NCBI RefSeq assembly: GCF_004535825.1
Contig: NZ_SGVY01000032.1
Span: 1 to 43,188, forward strand
DNA length: 43,188 nucleotides
DNA from: Segatella hominis
Lineage (GTDB): Bacteria > Bacteroidota > Bacteroidia > Bacteroidales > Bacteroidaceae
Direction of reading: 5' to 3'
The notes under the pieces are model-generated. The model was not told the DNA's origin. It searched no databases and was given only the letters and a program-made list of their open reading frames with translations. The position numbers were made by a program, and so were the translations under genes. Each line of letters starts with the position of its first letter. Within the stretch, counting starts at the first letter, position 1. Below are positions 34,633 to 41,734 of the stretch, one piece after another.

Positions 34633-35424
34633 TCAGAAGAGGAATGTCATAAATCGCTTGGTGTTAGCCTCTTTCTGCTTCAGCTCTTCTTCCATTCTCT
34701 GTATTGCCATCTTGAAGAAGAAGCGGATGAGGTGCTCGTCGGTTGCTTCCGTACGAATCATGCGGAGGGCAGAAATGTATTCCTGGCGAGCTTCGGATGG
34801 GATGATGAGGAGAGGATGATTCAATCTTAAGAGAATGTAGTTGCTGATGAGTCGTCCTGTTCTTCCATTCCCATCACGGAAGGGATGAAGATATTCGTAG
34901 AAGCCATGAAAACGGGCGGCAAGAATCATGGGATGAACGGCAGCCGAAATGATGGCTTTTTCGGTAGATTCCAACAGCTTGGGAACTCTGGCGATGAGTT
35001 CTTCGTGGTCGCCAAATACCGTATCGCCTGCAGCCATGTCCGTGGTGGTGTATTCGCCCGGAATGGCTTCTGGAGAACGGTAGGAAAGCGTGTGGCTGGT
35101 AACCCGCCTGTTGATTTCTTTCAGAAGATTCTCGTCGAGTGGATGCTGCGAGTTTTGCATCACGTACTCGAAGGCTTCGAAGTGGTCGAGCATTTCGAAA
35201 GCCTCGAAAAGAGTCTTTCCGGCAGGAATCATCCCTAATCCTTTCTCCTTCAGTTCCCGAGTATCATCTACGGAGAATGAGTTGCCTTCAATGGCGCACG
35301 AATGGGTAGAGAAGAGTACTTCATTATATTTGATGTACTCTTCTCTATCCATTTTATTGATGATAAGGGTTTGATATTTTCCTCTCAAATCCTCGTATTC
35401 CTTGATTTCCTTTTCGAATGCCAT
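34633..35424 (-). CDS. Fic family protein, class II
   Basis: Probable AMP-transferase (or deAMPylase) of 263 aa. The catalytic core motif is HPFRDGNGRTGR, starting at H180, fully conserved. An upstream autoinhibitory motif (S/T)xxxE(G/N) is present as SCAIEGN (S42-N48), which places it in class II (inhibitory helix N-terminal in the same chain). A flap-like segment is in EAIPGEYTTTDM. No membrane or DNA-binding part is visible. It is monocistronic, with a -7 element at 35504-35511. Target protein unknown. Confidence 0.92.
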   Translation of the reverse strand: MAFEKEIKEYEDLRGKYQTLIINKMDREEYIKYNEVLFSTHSCAIEGNSFSVDDTRELKEKGLGMIPAGKTLFEAFEMLDHFEAFEYVMQNSQHPLDENLLKEINRRVTSHTLSYRSPEAIPGEYTTTDMAAGDTVFGDHEELIARVPKLLESTEKAIISAAVHPMILAARFHGFYEYLHPFRDGNGRTGRLISNYILLRLNHPLLIIPSEARQEYISALRMIRTEATDEHLIRFFFKMAIQRMEEELKQKEANTKRFMTFLF

Positions 35425-35503
35425 AATCTTCTGTAAGTAATTATATGACTAACTCTAATATGGTCTTATCGTCGGTTGACATAAGCTTAATCTTTTATAA
35501 AGG

Positions 35504-35511
35504 CAAAGATA
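35504..35511 (-). promoter_or_regulatory. -7 element of fic gene
   Basis: TATCTTTG on the minus strand, about 80 bases before the start codon. It lies just downstream of the histidine kinase stop (35561), so fic need not depend on read-through from the kinase operon. Confidence 0.5.
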
Positions 35512-35560
35512 TGGTAAAAAAGCGAAAGTGCCAAACTTTCCTCCCCCAAATTATACTTTT

Positions 35561-36793
35561 TTATGGGATGATGATGCGGAAGGTGGTGATTCCCTGTGCC
35601 TTGTCCTGATGGAGCGAGAGACTGCCGCCGCTTACTCGCATGATCTGGCGGGAAAGGGAGAGCCCGATTCCGCTTCCTTCCGGCTTCGTGGTGAAGAACG
35701 GGATGAAGATGTGAGAGGCTACATCTACGGGGATGAGACCGGCGTTGTTGCTCACGTCGATGATGATGGATTCCTGGGCATTGGTGTAGGCTTGGAGACG
35801 GATAAATGCCTTCTTGCTTGCCGCGGATTGCAAATCTGCGGAGCGGCATTCCTGCTTGTTCCTACCCTGCTCATTTCCATCTTGCTTGTTTCTTTCTGCA
35901 GATAACTTTCCCTTTTCCTTGAAAGCTTCTACGGCATTTTTCAGAAGATTCGTTACAACGTGAGAGAGGAGACTCTCATCGGCGTAAACCAGCAAATCCT
36001 TGGGAGAAACCGAAATCTCTACTTCGTGGTTGCAGAGCAACGCCATTCTTTCCAGGAATGGTTCCACATAGAAAAGAGCAGGCTGAGGCTGGGGAACATG
36101 GGTGAAGCGGCGATAGTTGTTGACGAAAGCCAACAGCTCGGTTCCTGTTTTGTGGATGGTTTCCAAGCCTTGCTTCAAGTCTTTATCCTCTGTAACTCGG
36201 GTAAGCAGAGTCTCGCTCAGCGAAGTAACCGGTGTGATGGTATTCATGATTTCATGGGTCAGCACACGAATCAGTTTAATCCAAGAATCCACCTCCTGAT
36301 TGCTCAGCTCGTGGCTCACGTCGCTTAGGGCGATGATGCGCACGTGCTTGTCTTTCAGCATGGCTTGCGTCTCATGTTTTGCCAGGTGTTCATCCTTCAG
36401 TTTTCCTTTTACCTGGTTCATGTGGGTAAGCACATCCGTATCGAGCAATCGGAGGGCTGCCTGGTTGTGCTGCAGGATATTATCATGACTATCTACCACC
36501 AGTATGCCCGTATCTACTGCATTCAGAATCTGCTCGTAATATTTCTCCCGCTCCATCTGTTCCTCTCTCGTATGTTGCAGGAAGAGCTTGATGCGGTTGA
36601 GTGATTTGTGCAGAATCTTATCTTCCTTAAACCCCTTCTCCGTAGGAAAGTTGAAGGAGAAATCCCCATTATCTATCGCATCAAAAAGGAAGGTTACCTT
36701 CTTGATGTTGCGGCGATAGTGGCGGTAGAGGCGAATGTAACCCACTACAGCCACGAGCAAAAGCACGATAATAATCACCTTATTAATATCCAT
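35561..36793 (-). CDS. membrane histidine kinase with REP-like insertion
   Basis: 410 aa sensor kinase. One membrane helix (residues 5-22) with virtually no periplasmic part, a linker, a PAS-like domain (about 85-155; ILNAVDTGILVVD), then the H-box LTHEIMNTITP with phospho-acceptor H180. The N-box is NLLKNAVEAF (282-291), and the ATP-lid G-box is PEGSGIGLSLSRQI (371-384). Between the N-box and next strand, residues about 295-328 are an extra, polar, low-complexity insertion (NKQ and NEQ repeats, then CRSADLQSAAS) encoded partly by a REP-like palindrome. It lies 41 bases downstream of its partner regulator. The signal is probably intracellular or in the membrane. Confidence 0.92.
   Translation of the reverse strand: MDINKVIIIVLLLVAVVGYIRLYRHYRRNIKKVTFLFDAIDNGDFSFNFPTEKGFKEDKILHKSLNRIKLFLQHTREEQMEREKYYEQILNAVDTGILVVDSHDNILQHNQAALRLLDTDVLTHMNQVKGKLKDEHLAKHETQAMLKDKHVRIIALSDVSHELSNQEVDSWIKLIRVLTHEIMNTITPVTSLSETLLTRVTEDKDLKQGLETIHKTGTELLAFVNNYRRFTHVPQPQPALFYVEPFLERMALLCNHEVEISVSPKDLLVYADESLLSHVVTNLLKNAVEAFKEKGKLSAERNKQDGNEQGRNKQECRSADLQSAASKKAFIRLQAYTNAQESIIIDVSNNAGLIPVDVASHIFIPFFTTKPEGSGIGLSLSRQIMRVSGGSLSLHQDKAQGITTFRIIIP
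35820..35847. repeat. REP-like palindrome inside kinase gene
   Basis: 28-base imperfect palindrome: outer arms GCCGC/GCGGC, inner arms CGGATT/AATCTG around a central GCA. It is translated in frame as CRSADLQSA. It resembles dispersed REP elements more than coding sequence. Confidence 0.7.
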
Positions 36794-36809
36794 ACCTCAA
36801 AAAACTATA

Positions 36810-36840
36810 GAATTCTTCACTTTTCGTTCTTCACTTAAAT
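36810..36840. repeat. boundary repeat, regulator/kinase junction
   Basis: On the coding (minus) strand the TAA stop of the regulator is part of ATTTAAGTGAAGAACG. The repeat ends in GAATTC toward the kinase. Confidence 0.78.
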
Positions 36841-38187
36841 CCCATATCGCTTAATCTTATTATAAAGCGTCTGGCGAGAAATACCTAACCTTGCGGCTAC
36901 CACCGACAGATTTCCCTCACATTCCCTGATGGTTTTCTCTATCATTCTGCTCTCCATCTCATCGAGCGTCTGAACCTCTTCCAGAGGCTTCTCTCTTCTC
37001 TGCTGGTTTCCGCCGTCAATATCTTCGGCAGAAATCATTCCGCCATCAGACAGAATCACGGCCTTTTCGATGGCGTGCTGAAGTTCACGTATGTTGCCAT
37101 ACCATGGCAAACTGGTAAGTTTTTTCTCTGCTTCTTCCGAAAGACGGAGATTCTCCTTATTATATAAATCGCCATATTGACGGAGGAATCTTTCTGCCAA
37201 TGGAACGATGTCTGATTTTCTCTGTCTCAGGGCAGGCAATTCCAGATGGATGGTGTTGATGCGATAGAGCAGGTCCTCTCTGAATTCGCCATCGTTTACC
37301 ATCTGCTGCAGGTTGCGGTTGGTGGCGCAAACCAGTCGTACGTTGATGGGAATCTGCGTGCTTCCCCCCACTCTTACGATGCTTCTGCGTTGCAGGGCGG
37401 TAAGGAGTTTTGCCTGAAGACTGTAGGATAGGTTTCCTATCTCATCCAGGAAGATGGTACTGCCGTCGGCAAGCTCAAACTTGCCCGGTTTATCCACCTT
37501 GGCATCAGTAAAAGCACCCTTCACATGACCGAAGAGTTCGCTCTCGAAAAGGGTTTCCGTAATGGCTCCCATATCCACAGGCAGCATCTTTTTCGCACTT
37601 CTTGTGGACATACGATGTATTTCATTAGCCAATACCTCTTTACCCGTTCCGTTTTCGCCCGTAATGAGGATGTTTGCATCAGTTGCGGCAACTTTTTCCA
37701 CAATACTTCTCAAATTGTTCATAACTTCGCTATCTCCCCAATACATCATGCCAGTCGAATCATTTCCACCTTTTCTGCTGATAGCTTTATCTGTAGGCTT
37801 GTTCTTATCCCTTGCCTCTATCAGCGTACGAACCAATTTCTCATTTTCAAAAGGCTTCACGATGAAGTCGGCGGCACCTTCCTTGATGCCTGTTACGGCA
37901 AGTTGGATGTCGGCATAGGCGGTAAAGAGCACCACTTCGGTTTTCGGGTTGAGACTCTTGATTTCCCTGAGCCAGTACAATCCCTCGTTGCCAGAATTGA
38001 TTCCGCTGGAGAAGTTCATGTCGAGCAGCACCACATCGGGGTGCTCCTCTCTCAGTTTGGCTGGGATGGAGTTAGGGTTGGCGATGGTGATGATGCCATC
38101 GAATATGGGTTCCAGCAGCATCCTTACCGTAGTAAGAATGTTGCGGTTGTCATCAACAATCAATATCGTTCCTTGTTTCTTAATCAT
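36835..38187 (-). CDS. NtrC-type sigma-54-dependent response regulator
   Basis: 450 aa in three domains. The receiver (1-125) has acidic pair D12/D13, phosphorylation site D56 (VVLLDMNFS) and K111. The AAA+ domain has Walker A ITGENGTGKEV (175-185), the sigma-54-contacting loop GAFTDA (224-229, a variant of GAFTGA) and Walker B TIFLDEI. The C-terminal Fis-type helix-turn-helix (426-450) includes ARLGISRQTLYNKIK. It should activate RNA polymerase-sigma-54 from distant sites. The likely operator GTCTAATAATTAGAC lies 42 bases upstream of its own start, and the same site precedes the efflux operon. It is co-transcribed with the kinase. Confidence 0.95.
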   Translation of the reverse strand: MIKKQGTILIVDDNRNILTTVRMLLEPIFDGIITIANPNSIPAKLREEHPDVVLLDMNFSSGINSGNEGLYWLREIKSLNPKTEVVLFTAYADIQLAVTGIKEGAADFIVKPFENEKLVRTLIEARDKNKPTDKAISRKGGNDSTGMMYWGDSEVMNNLRSIVEKVAATDANILITGENGTGKEVLANEIHRMSTRSAKKMLPVDMGAITETLFESELFGHVKGAFTDAKVDKPGKFELADGSTIFLDEIGNLSYSLQAKLLTALQRRSIVRVGGSTQIPINVRLVCATNRNLQQMVNDGEFREDLLYRINTIHLELPALRQRKSDIVPLAERFLRQYGDLYNKENLRLSEEAEKKLTSLPWYGNIRELQHAIEKAVILSDGGMISAEDIDGGNQQRREKPLEEVQTLDEMESRMIEKTIRECEGNLSVVAARLGISRQTLYNKIKRYGI

Positions 38188-38191
38188 GGTG

Positions 38192-38199
38192 CAAAGTTA
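38192..38199 (-). promoter_or_regulatory. -7 element of regulator/kinase operon
   Basis: TAACTTTG on the minus strand, ending only 4 bases before the start codon. Transcription would begin at or next to the ATG, giving a leaderless or nearly leaderless message. Confidence 0.5.
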
Positions 38200-38228
38200 C
38201 GAAATATCATAGAAAAGTGGTCATTATT

Positions 38229-38243
38229 GTCTAATAATTAGAC
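38229..38243. promoter_or_regulatory. operator palindrome upstream of regulator gene
   Basis: GTCTAATAATTAGAC, perfect palindrome around a central base. It differs from the site at 28655-28669 only in that central base. Probable autoregulation site. Confidence 0.72.
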
Positions 38244-38244
38244 G

Positions 38245-38307
38245 AAAAAATGCCGATAGTGGCGCCAAAAGTTACTTTTCCTGCAGCTTTTGGCACCCTT
38301 ATCGGCA
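38245..38307 (-). terminator. terminator of TonB receptor gene
   Basis: Arms 38251-38271 (TGCCGATAGTGGCGCC...) and 38287-38307 pair at about 17 of 21 positions with a 15-base loop. On the minus strand six T follow (38250-38245). It separates the receptor from the regulator operon. Confidence 0.85.
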
Positions 38308-38363
38308 CTTGTTTATTCAAAATTCTGATTCCTGATGAGGAATTGCTTATTCTAAAAGGGGAA

Positions 38364-40613
38364 TTACAACTCTATCGGAACCACTACTTTTATGCTGAAG
38401 TTGCGGCCCATATTGTAAACGCCTCTTCTGCCCGTCACCTGGTTTACGTCAAGATACTTGAGACGGCTCAGGTGGTTCTGGTAAGCACGGTTGGTAAGGT
38501 TCTCACCCGAAAGATAGAGCGAGAGAAGGCGTTTGCCATGAAGCTTCACATCGGTTCCTGCATACATATTTAATAAGGTATAGGATGGCGTAGCGGTCTC
38601 CATATCGTTGGCTGCGAAATAATGGTTCTGGCGGAGATTGCAATCCATCTCCAGTTTGACAAAGAGATGCTCGAACATCTTGCTGTTGCAGAGGAACTCA
38701 TACCTTACATCCGAAACCCAACGAGGAGCTGGGGTGAATGGCAGATACTTCGATTCGGATGGCTGATGCAACTGTACGGAGTTGACATACGAGAAGGTGT
38801 TGCAGAAATGAAGATGCTCCAACAGATGAACATCGACGCTTGCCTCACCACCTAAGACGCGGGCGTCGCCCGAAGTAAACTGATAGGCAGGCGTGTCGTC
38901 GATAAGGACAGGCTGATTATTCTCATCTGCCAACTTCTCGCTATAGATGTAATGGTTGATGCGATTGGCAAACAGAGAAAGGGAAGCCGAGATGATAGGC
39001 GAAGAATAATCCAGACCAAGGTCGAATTGCCAGCTGTTCTCTGGCTTCAGACGGGTGTTTCCCAACTCATATCGCTGGGTTCCCTCGTGCACGCCATTCG
39101 AAGACAATTCGCTGATATTTGGAGCACGGAATCCTCTTGCTAAGTTCAACTTGATATTGAAATCGGGCAGGATTTCGTAAGCCAAGCCGATGCTTCCGGT
39201 CACTCCCACAAAGCTTCGCTTAAAGGCTTGGAAACGGAAAGAATCATTCAATTCAGAACCATTCGATTCAGAACCATTCGATTCAGAACGATGCGATTCT
39301 GCATCATCCTCTTCTCTCAAAGCCTCGCTGTGCAGATGGCGATGATCGTATCTGATGCCGCCGCTCAGGTTCAGTTTGCCTATCTCCTTGCTCACCGTGG
39401 CAAATACACCATAATCGAAGAGATGATAGGCTGGAATCAGGAACTCAGAACCTTTATTAATCGACTGCTGCCACATGCCGTTGATGCCCATAGAGAACTT
39501 CCATCCATTCATTTCCGGCGAGAGATAATGCAGATCGTAATTCACGGTATGGAGCATGAAGTCGAGTCCGCATTCCTTCGGATTCTCTTCCTCCTCAAAC
39601 TCCTGACGGCGGTTCTGCTGATAACCCAGAAGGAACTTCAGATTGCCGTCGCCCAGGAACCAGGAATTATCAAGTACAGCCTTGTAATGACGAATCTGCT
39701 GATAAGGCATCGGCTTGCCGTAACTCTTGGCATCGTAGCCTTCCGGAATTTCCAGTTCGCCCGTTTTCTCATCTCTTTCTCCCTCTACGATGCCCGGAGT
39801 GAGATGATAATAATCGAGTGTGAGATGCGAATGTCCCTGGCGATAATTCCAGCCGAGGAGCTGTGAAAGGGCCTGTTCTCGGAGTGATGAACCGAAGACG
39901 TAACCATCGTATTTGTTCTTGTAGGCATGCGCCATCTTTCCGCTGTAGCGGGTGTTCCATACAAATCCGCCCTGGTTGCCGGCAAAGTTGAGCGAATAAT
40001 CGAAAAGTCCGTTGTTGGTTTGATAACCGGTAGAGAAATTTGCTCTCATGTCGCCTTTGGCAAGCGTTGGAGCAGAATGGAAGATGAGTACGCCAGCCAT
40101 CGCATCCGAGCCATACATAAGACTTGCCGGACCTTTCAGAATCTCTACGGAATGCACCGAAGCCGGGTCAATTTCTATTCCGTGTTCATCGCCCCATTGC
40201 TGTCCTTCCTGTCTGATTCCATCGTTTACCACGACCACGCGGTTATAGCCCAGGCCACGGATCACAGGCTTTGAAATTCCGCTTCCCGTGGTAATCTGCG
40301 AAACGCCTGGCTGGTGGGCGATGGCGTCGATGATGTTGGTTGAAGGTTGCATTTCGAGCTGGCGGGCAGAAACGAAGGAGATAGGTGCAGGCGATTGCTT
40401 CAGTTTCTGGCTGCCCGTCAATCCCGTAACCACCACTTCATTCAGTTTCACGCTCGATTCCGTCAGCGGCTGGTGTCTGGTAGAATCGTTTGCCTCTTCT
40501 TCATGAATGTTAGCTTCCTTCTTATCATGATTTGCTCTGTTTATAGCCATAGCAGGGGCTGTTGCCGATGAGCATAGACTCATCAGCAATATTGCTTTCA
40601 ATATTGTTCTCAT
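38364..40613 (-). CDS. TonB-dependent outer-membrane receptor, probably for metal
   Basis: 749 aa, signal peptide (ILKAILLMSLCSSATAPAMA). Plug domain follows: NEVVVTG (TonB-box-like), then PVIRGLGYNRVVVVNDGIRQ and VEILKGPASLMYGSDAMAGV. A 22-strand-type barrel then ends in an aromatic-free RNFSIKVVVPIEL. No SusD partner or CarboxypepD N-domain, so it is a substrate-importing receptor rather than a glycan one; the plug resembles zinc/copper receptors such as ZnuD. The upstream His/Cys-rich protein supports metal. Residues about 437-456 are Ser/Asn/Glu repeats (SESNG units) from a 15-bp DNA repeat, likely in an extracellular loop. Confidence 0.92.
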   Translation of the reverse strand: MRTILKAILLMSLCSSATAPAMAINRANHDKKEANIHEEEANDSTRHQPLTESSVKLNEVVVTGLTGSQKLKQSPAPISFVSARQLEMQPSTNIIDAIAHQPGVSQITTGSGISKPVIRGLGYNRVVVVNDGIRQEGQQWGDEHGIEIDPASVHSVEILKGPASLMYGSDAMAGVLIFHSAPTLAKGDMRANFSTGYQTNNGLFDYSLNFAGNQGGFVWNTRYSGKMAHAYKNKYDGYVFGSSLREQALSQLLGWNYRQGHSHLTLDYYHLTPGIVEGERDEKTGELEIPEGYDAKSYGKPMPYQQIRHYKAVLDNSWFLGDGNLKFLLGYQQNRRQEFEEEENPKECGLDFMLHTVNYDLHYLSPEMNGWKFSMGINGMWQQSINKGSEFLIPAYHLFDYGVFATVSKEIGKLNLSGGIRYDHRHLHSEALREEDDAESHRSESNGSESNGSELNDSFRFQAFKRSFVGVTGSIGLAYEILPDFNIKLNLARGFRAPNISELSSNGVHEGTQRYELGNTRLKPENSWQFDLGLDYSSPIISASLSLFANRINHYIYSEKLADENNQPVLIDDTPAYQFTSGDARVLGGEASVDVHLLEHLHFCNTFSYVNSVQLHQPSESKYLPFTPAPRWVSDVRYEFLCNSKMFEHLFVKLEMDCNLRQNHYFAANDMETATPSYTLLNMYAGTDVKLHGKRLLSLYLSGENLTNRAYQNHLSRLKYLDVNQVTGRRGVYNMGRNFSIKVVVPIEL
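39246..39305. repeat. in-frame 15-bp tandem repeats in TonB receptor
   Basis: Units of ATTCGATTCAGAACC start at 39246, 39261 and 39276, with a degenerate fourth at 39291. The period is a multiple of three, encoding SESNG-type pentapeptides. Confidence 0.85.
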
Positions 40614-40649
40614 TATTTATTTTTATTACCTTATTTTATTCTTTTTCCT

Positions 40650-40823
40650 ATCGATTAGAGATAAATCATCTGGGATTCATCGCGCAGAGCCTATTCGCCT
40701 GCAACTAATCATATAGAGACTATTCAGCTGGGATAAATCGTATAGAAACAATCCTGCTGAGATTCATCGTTTAGAGATAAATCTTCCGGGATTCATCGTT
40801 TAGATACAATCAATCCTTTAGAA
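40650..40823. repeat. six 29-bp phased repeats before TonB receptor
   Basis: ATCG/ATCA anchors at 40650, 40679, 40708, 40737, 40766 and 40795: exact 29-base phase. Consensus roughly ATCGTTTAGAGACAATC then TGCTGGGATTC. The array fills most of the 219-base gap between the His/Cys-rich gene and the receptor. There is no unique spacer, so it is not a CRISPR array. Confidence 0.85.
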
Positions 40824-40832
40824 GAAAAACAA

Positions 40833-41198
40833 TTAGTGAAAAAGATAATAAGGTGGAGCACGGGTAGATTTTACCCCCTTCGCCCTACACAAGCAAGGAG
40901 AGCAGTAGGCACGGCGAGGGGAGAAATGAAGCACGGCGAGGGCAACCCAAACCACGAGGGATGGAGCCAGATAAGGAGTGCTTTGCAATTGGCAGAGCAC
41001 ACAGTCGTGCATGGTATTCTGCAGAGCTATCAGATGCCCGTCGTGATGAATATGATGGGCGCAATCTGCACAATAGAAACCAGCCTGACTTCCCTGCGCT
41101 TCCCCATGATGGTGAAACGTAACAACCAACAGCATCGGTATATAAACCAATAGCAGCAGCCAGGAAATTCTGATTCTCTTATGCGTTATCCTCTGCAT
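40833..41198 (-). CDS. small His/Cys-rich membrane-anchored protein (metal-related)
   Basis: 121 aa. The N-terminal hydrophobic segment (ISWLLLLVYIPMLLVVTF) is a signal anchor or peptide. A metal-ligand-rich part follows: HHHGE, then CADCAHHIHHDGH, then DCVLC, and CSPCLC toward the end. The layout resembles the small DUF2946-like proteins found beside copper or zinc TonB receptors; that likeness is by pattern only. It is upstream of the TonB receptor on the same strand and probably co-transcribed. A -7 element (TAAATTTG) lies at 41225-41232. The reading frame past about residue 90 is less convincing. Confidence 0.7.
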   Translation of the reverse strand: MQRITHKRIRISWLLLLVYIPMLLVVTFHHHGEAQGSQAGFYCADCAHHIHHDGHLIALQNTMHDCVLCQLQSTPYLAPSLVVWVALAVLHFSPRRAYCSPCLCRAKGVKSTRAPPYYLFH

Positions 41199-41224
41199 TT
41201 ATCTACAGTATCTGTTTTTATTTG

Positions 41225-41232
41225 CAAATTTA
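41225..41232 (-). promoter_or_regulatory. -7 element of His/Cys-rich gene and TonB receptor
   Basis: TAAATTTG on the minus strand, 27-34 bases before the start. No typical -33 TTG. Confidence 0.5.
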
Positions 41233-41423
41233 ATCATTTCTGTCGGGATTATTCTTAGGATTCCGATATTTTAACAAAGATTATTTGTTTTTCAGCAGGA
41301 AAGCCATGTAGAGGGGAAGAATGAGAGTTTGTGCTCATCACTCTTCCATTCTTTGAGATATTTCTCGATTTTTCGTTTAAACATCTGTTTTCTAATGATT
41401 TATGATGTATTACTCTTGATACT

Positions 41424-41522
41424 GTGCACGTTTTTTAAGGGACTTTTCTTGAATTTGTGCACGTTTTTCAAGGGACTTTTTGCTCTATTCTGCCACTTTT
41501 TCAAGGGACTTTTGGTTGCAAA
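41424..41522. repeat. three 33-bp tandem repeats
   Basis: Units begin at 41424, 41457 and 41490 and share GTGCACGTTTTTCAAGGGAC followed by TTTT. The same unit family occurs at 28418-28480. It lies in the 530-base gap 41199-41728, which otherwise holds only the promoter pieces listed. Confidence 0.85.
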
Positions 41523-41611
41523 AATACAAACTTTCCTTTTAAAAGGGAAAGAAAACGGCAATTATTTCTTTTTAGAAAGGAGAGTTTTTCCTTTCTCTCC
41601 TATTATTTTTG

Positions 41612-41734
41612 TACTTTTGCAACATTATTTTAAAAATAGGCGTACCCGATTCCAGGGGGATGTTGTATTATGAACAAAGTAGAATCATAAAAACAAGAAA
41701 AATGATGAAAAGAACGACTTCCCTTTTCCTATTC
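41612..41734 (+). pseudogene. orphan promoter, leader and start of a lost secreted protein
   Basis: TACTTTTG at 41612-41619 is followed by a leader with an AAGAAAAATG context and the start MMKRTTSLFLF (from 41702). This looks like the beginning of a signal peptide, but downstream it runs antisense into the 3' end of the DUF4143 ATPase. Interpreted as the stump of a gene interrupted by insertion or deletion. Could be chance. Confidence 0.3.

Noticed and set aside
36835-38187. Orphan response regulator
   Set aside because: The kinase follows 41 bases downstream in the same operon, so it is a normal pair.
38251-38311. Sigma-54 -24/-12 site from TTGGCAC at 38290
   Set aside because: The sequence is one arm of the TonB-receptor terminator and lacks TTGC at the right spacing.
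40650-40823. Possible CRISPR array from regular 29-base spacing
   Set aside because: The whole unit repeats with decay; there are no constant repeats alternating with unique spacers, and no cas genes.
41329-41673. 114-codon plus-strand frame over the 33-bp repeats
   Set aside because: Translation is just the repeated LCTFFKGLF-type peptide from an A/T-rich array; no leader or family.
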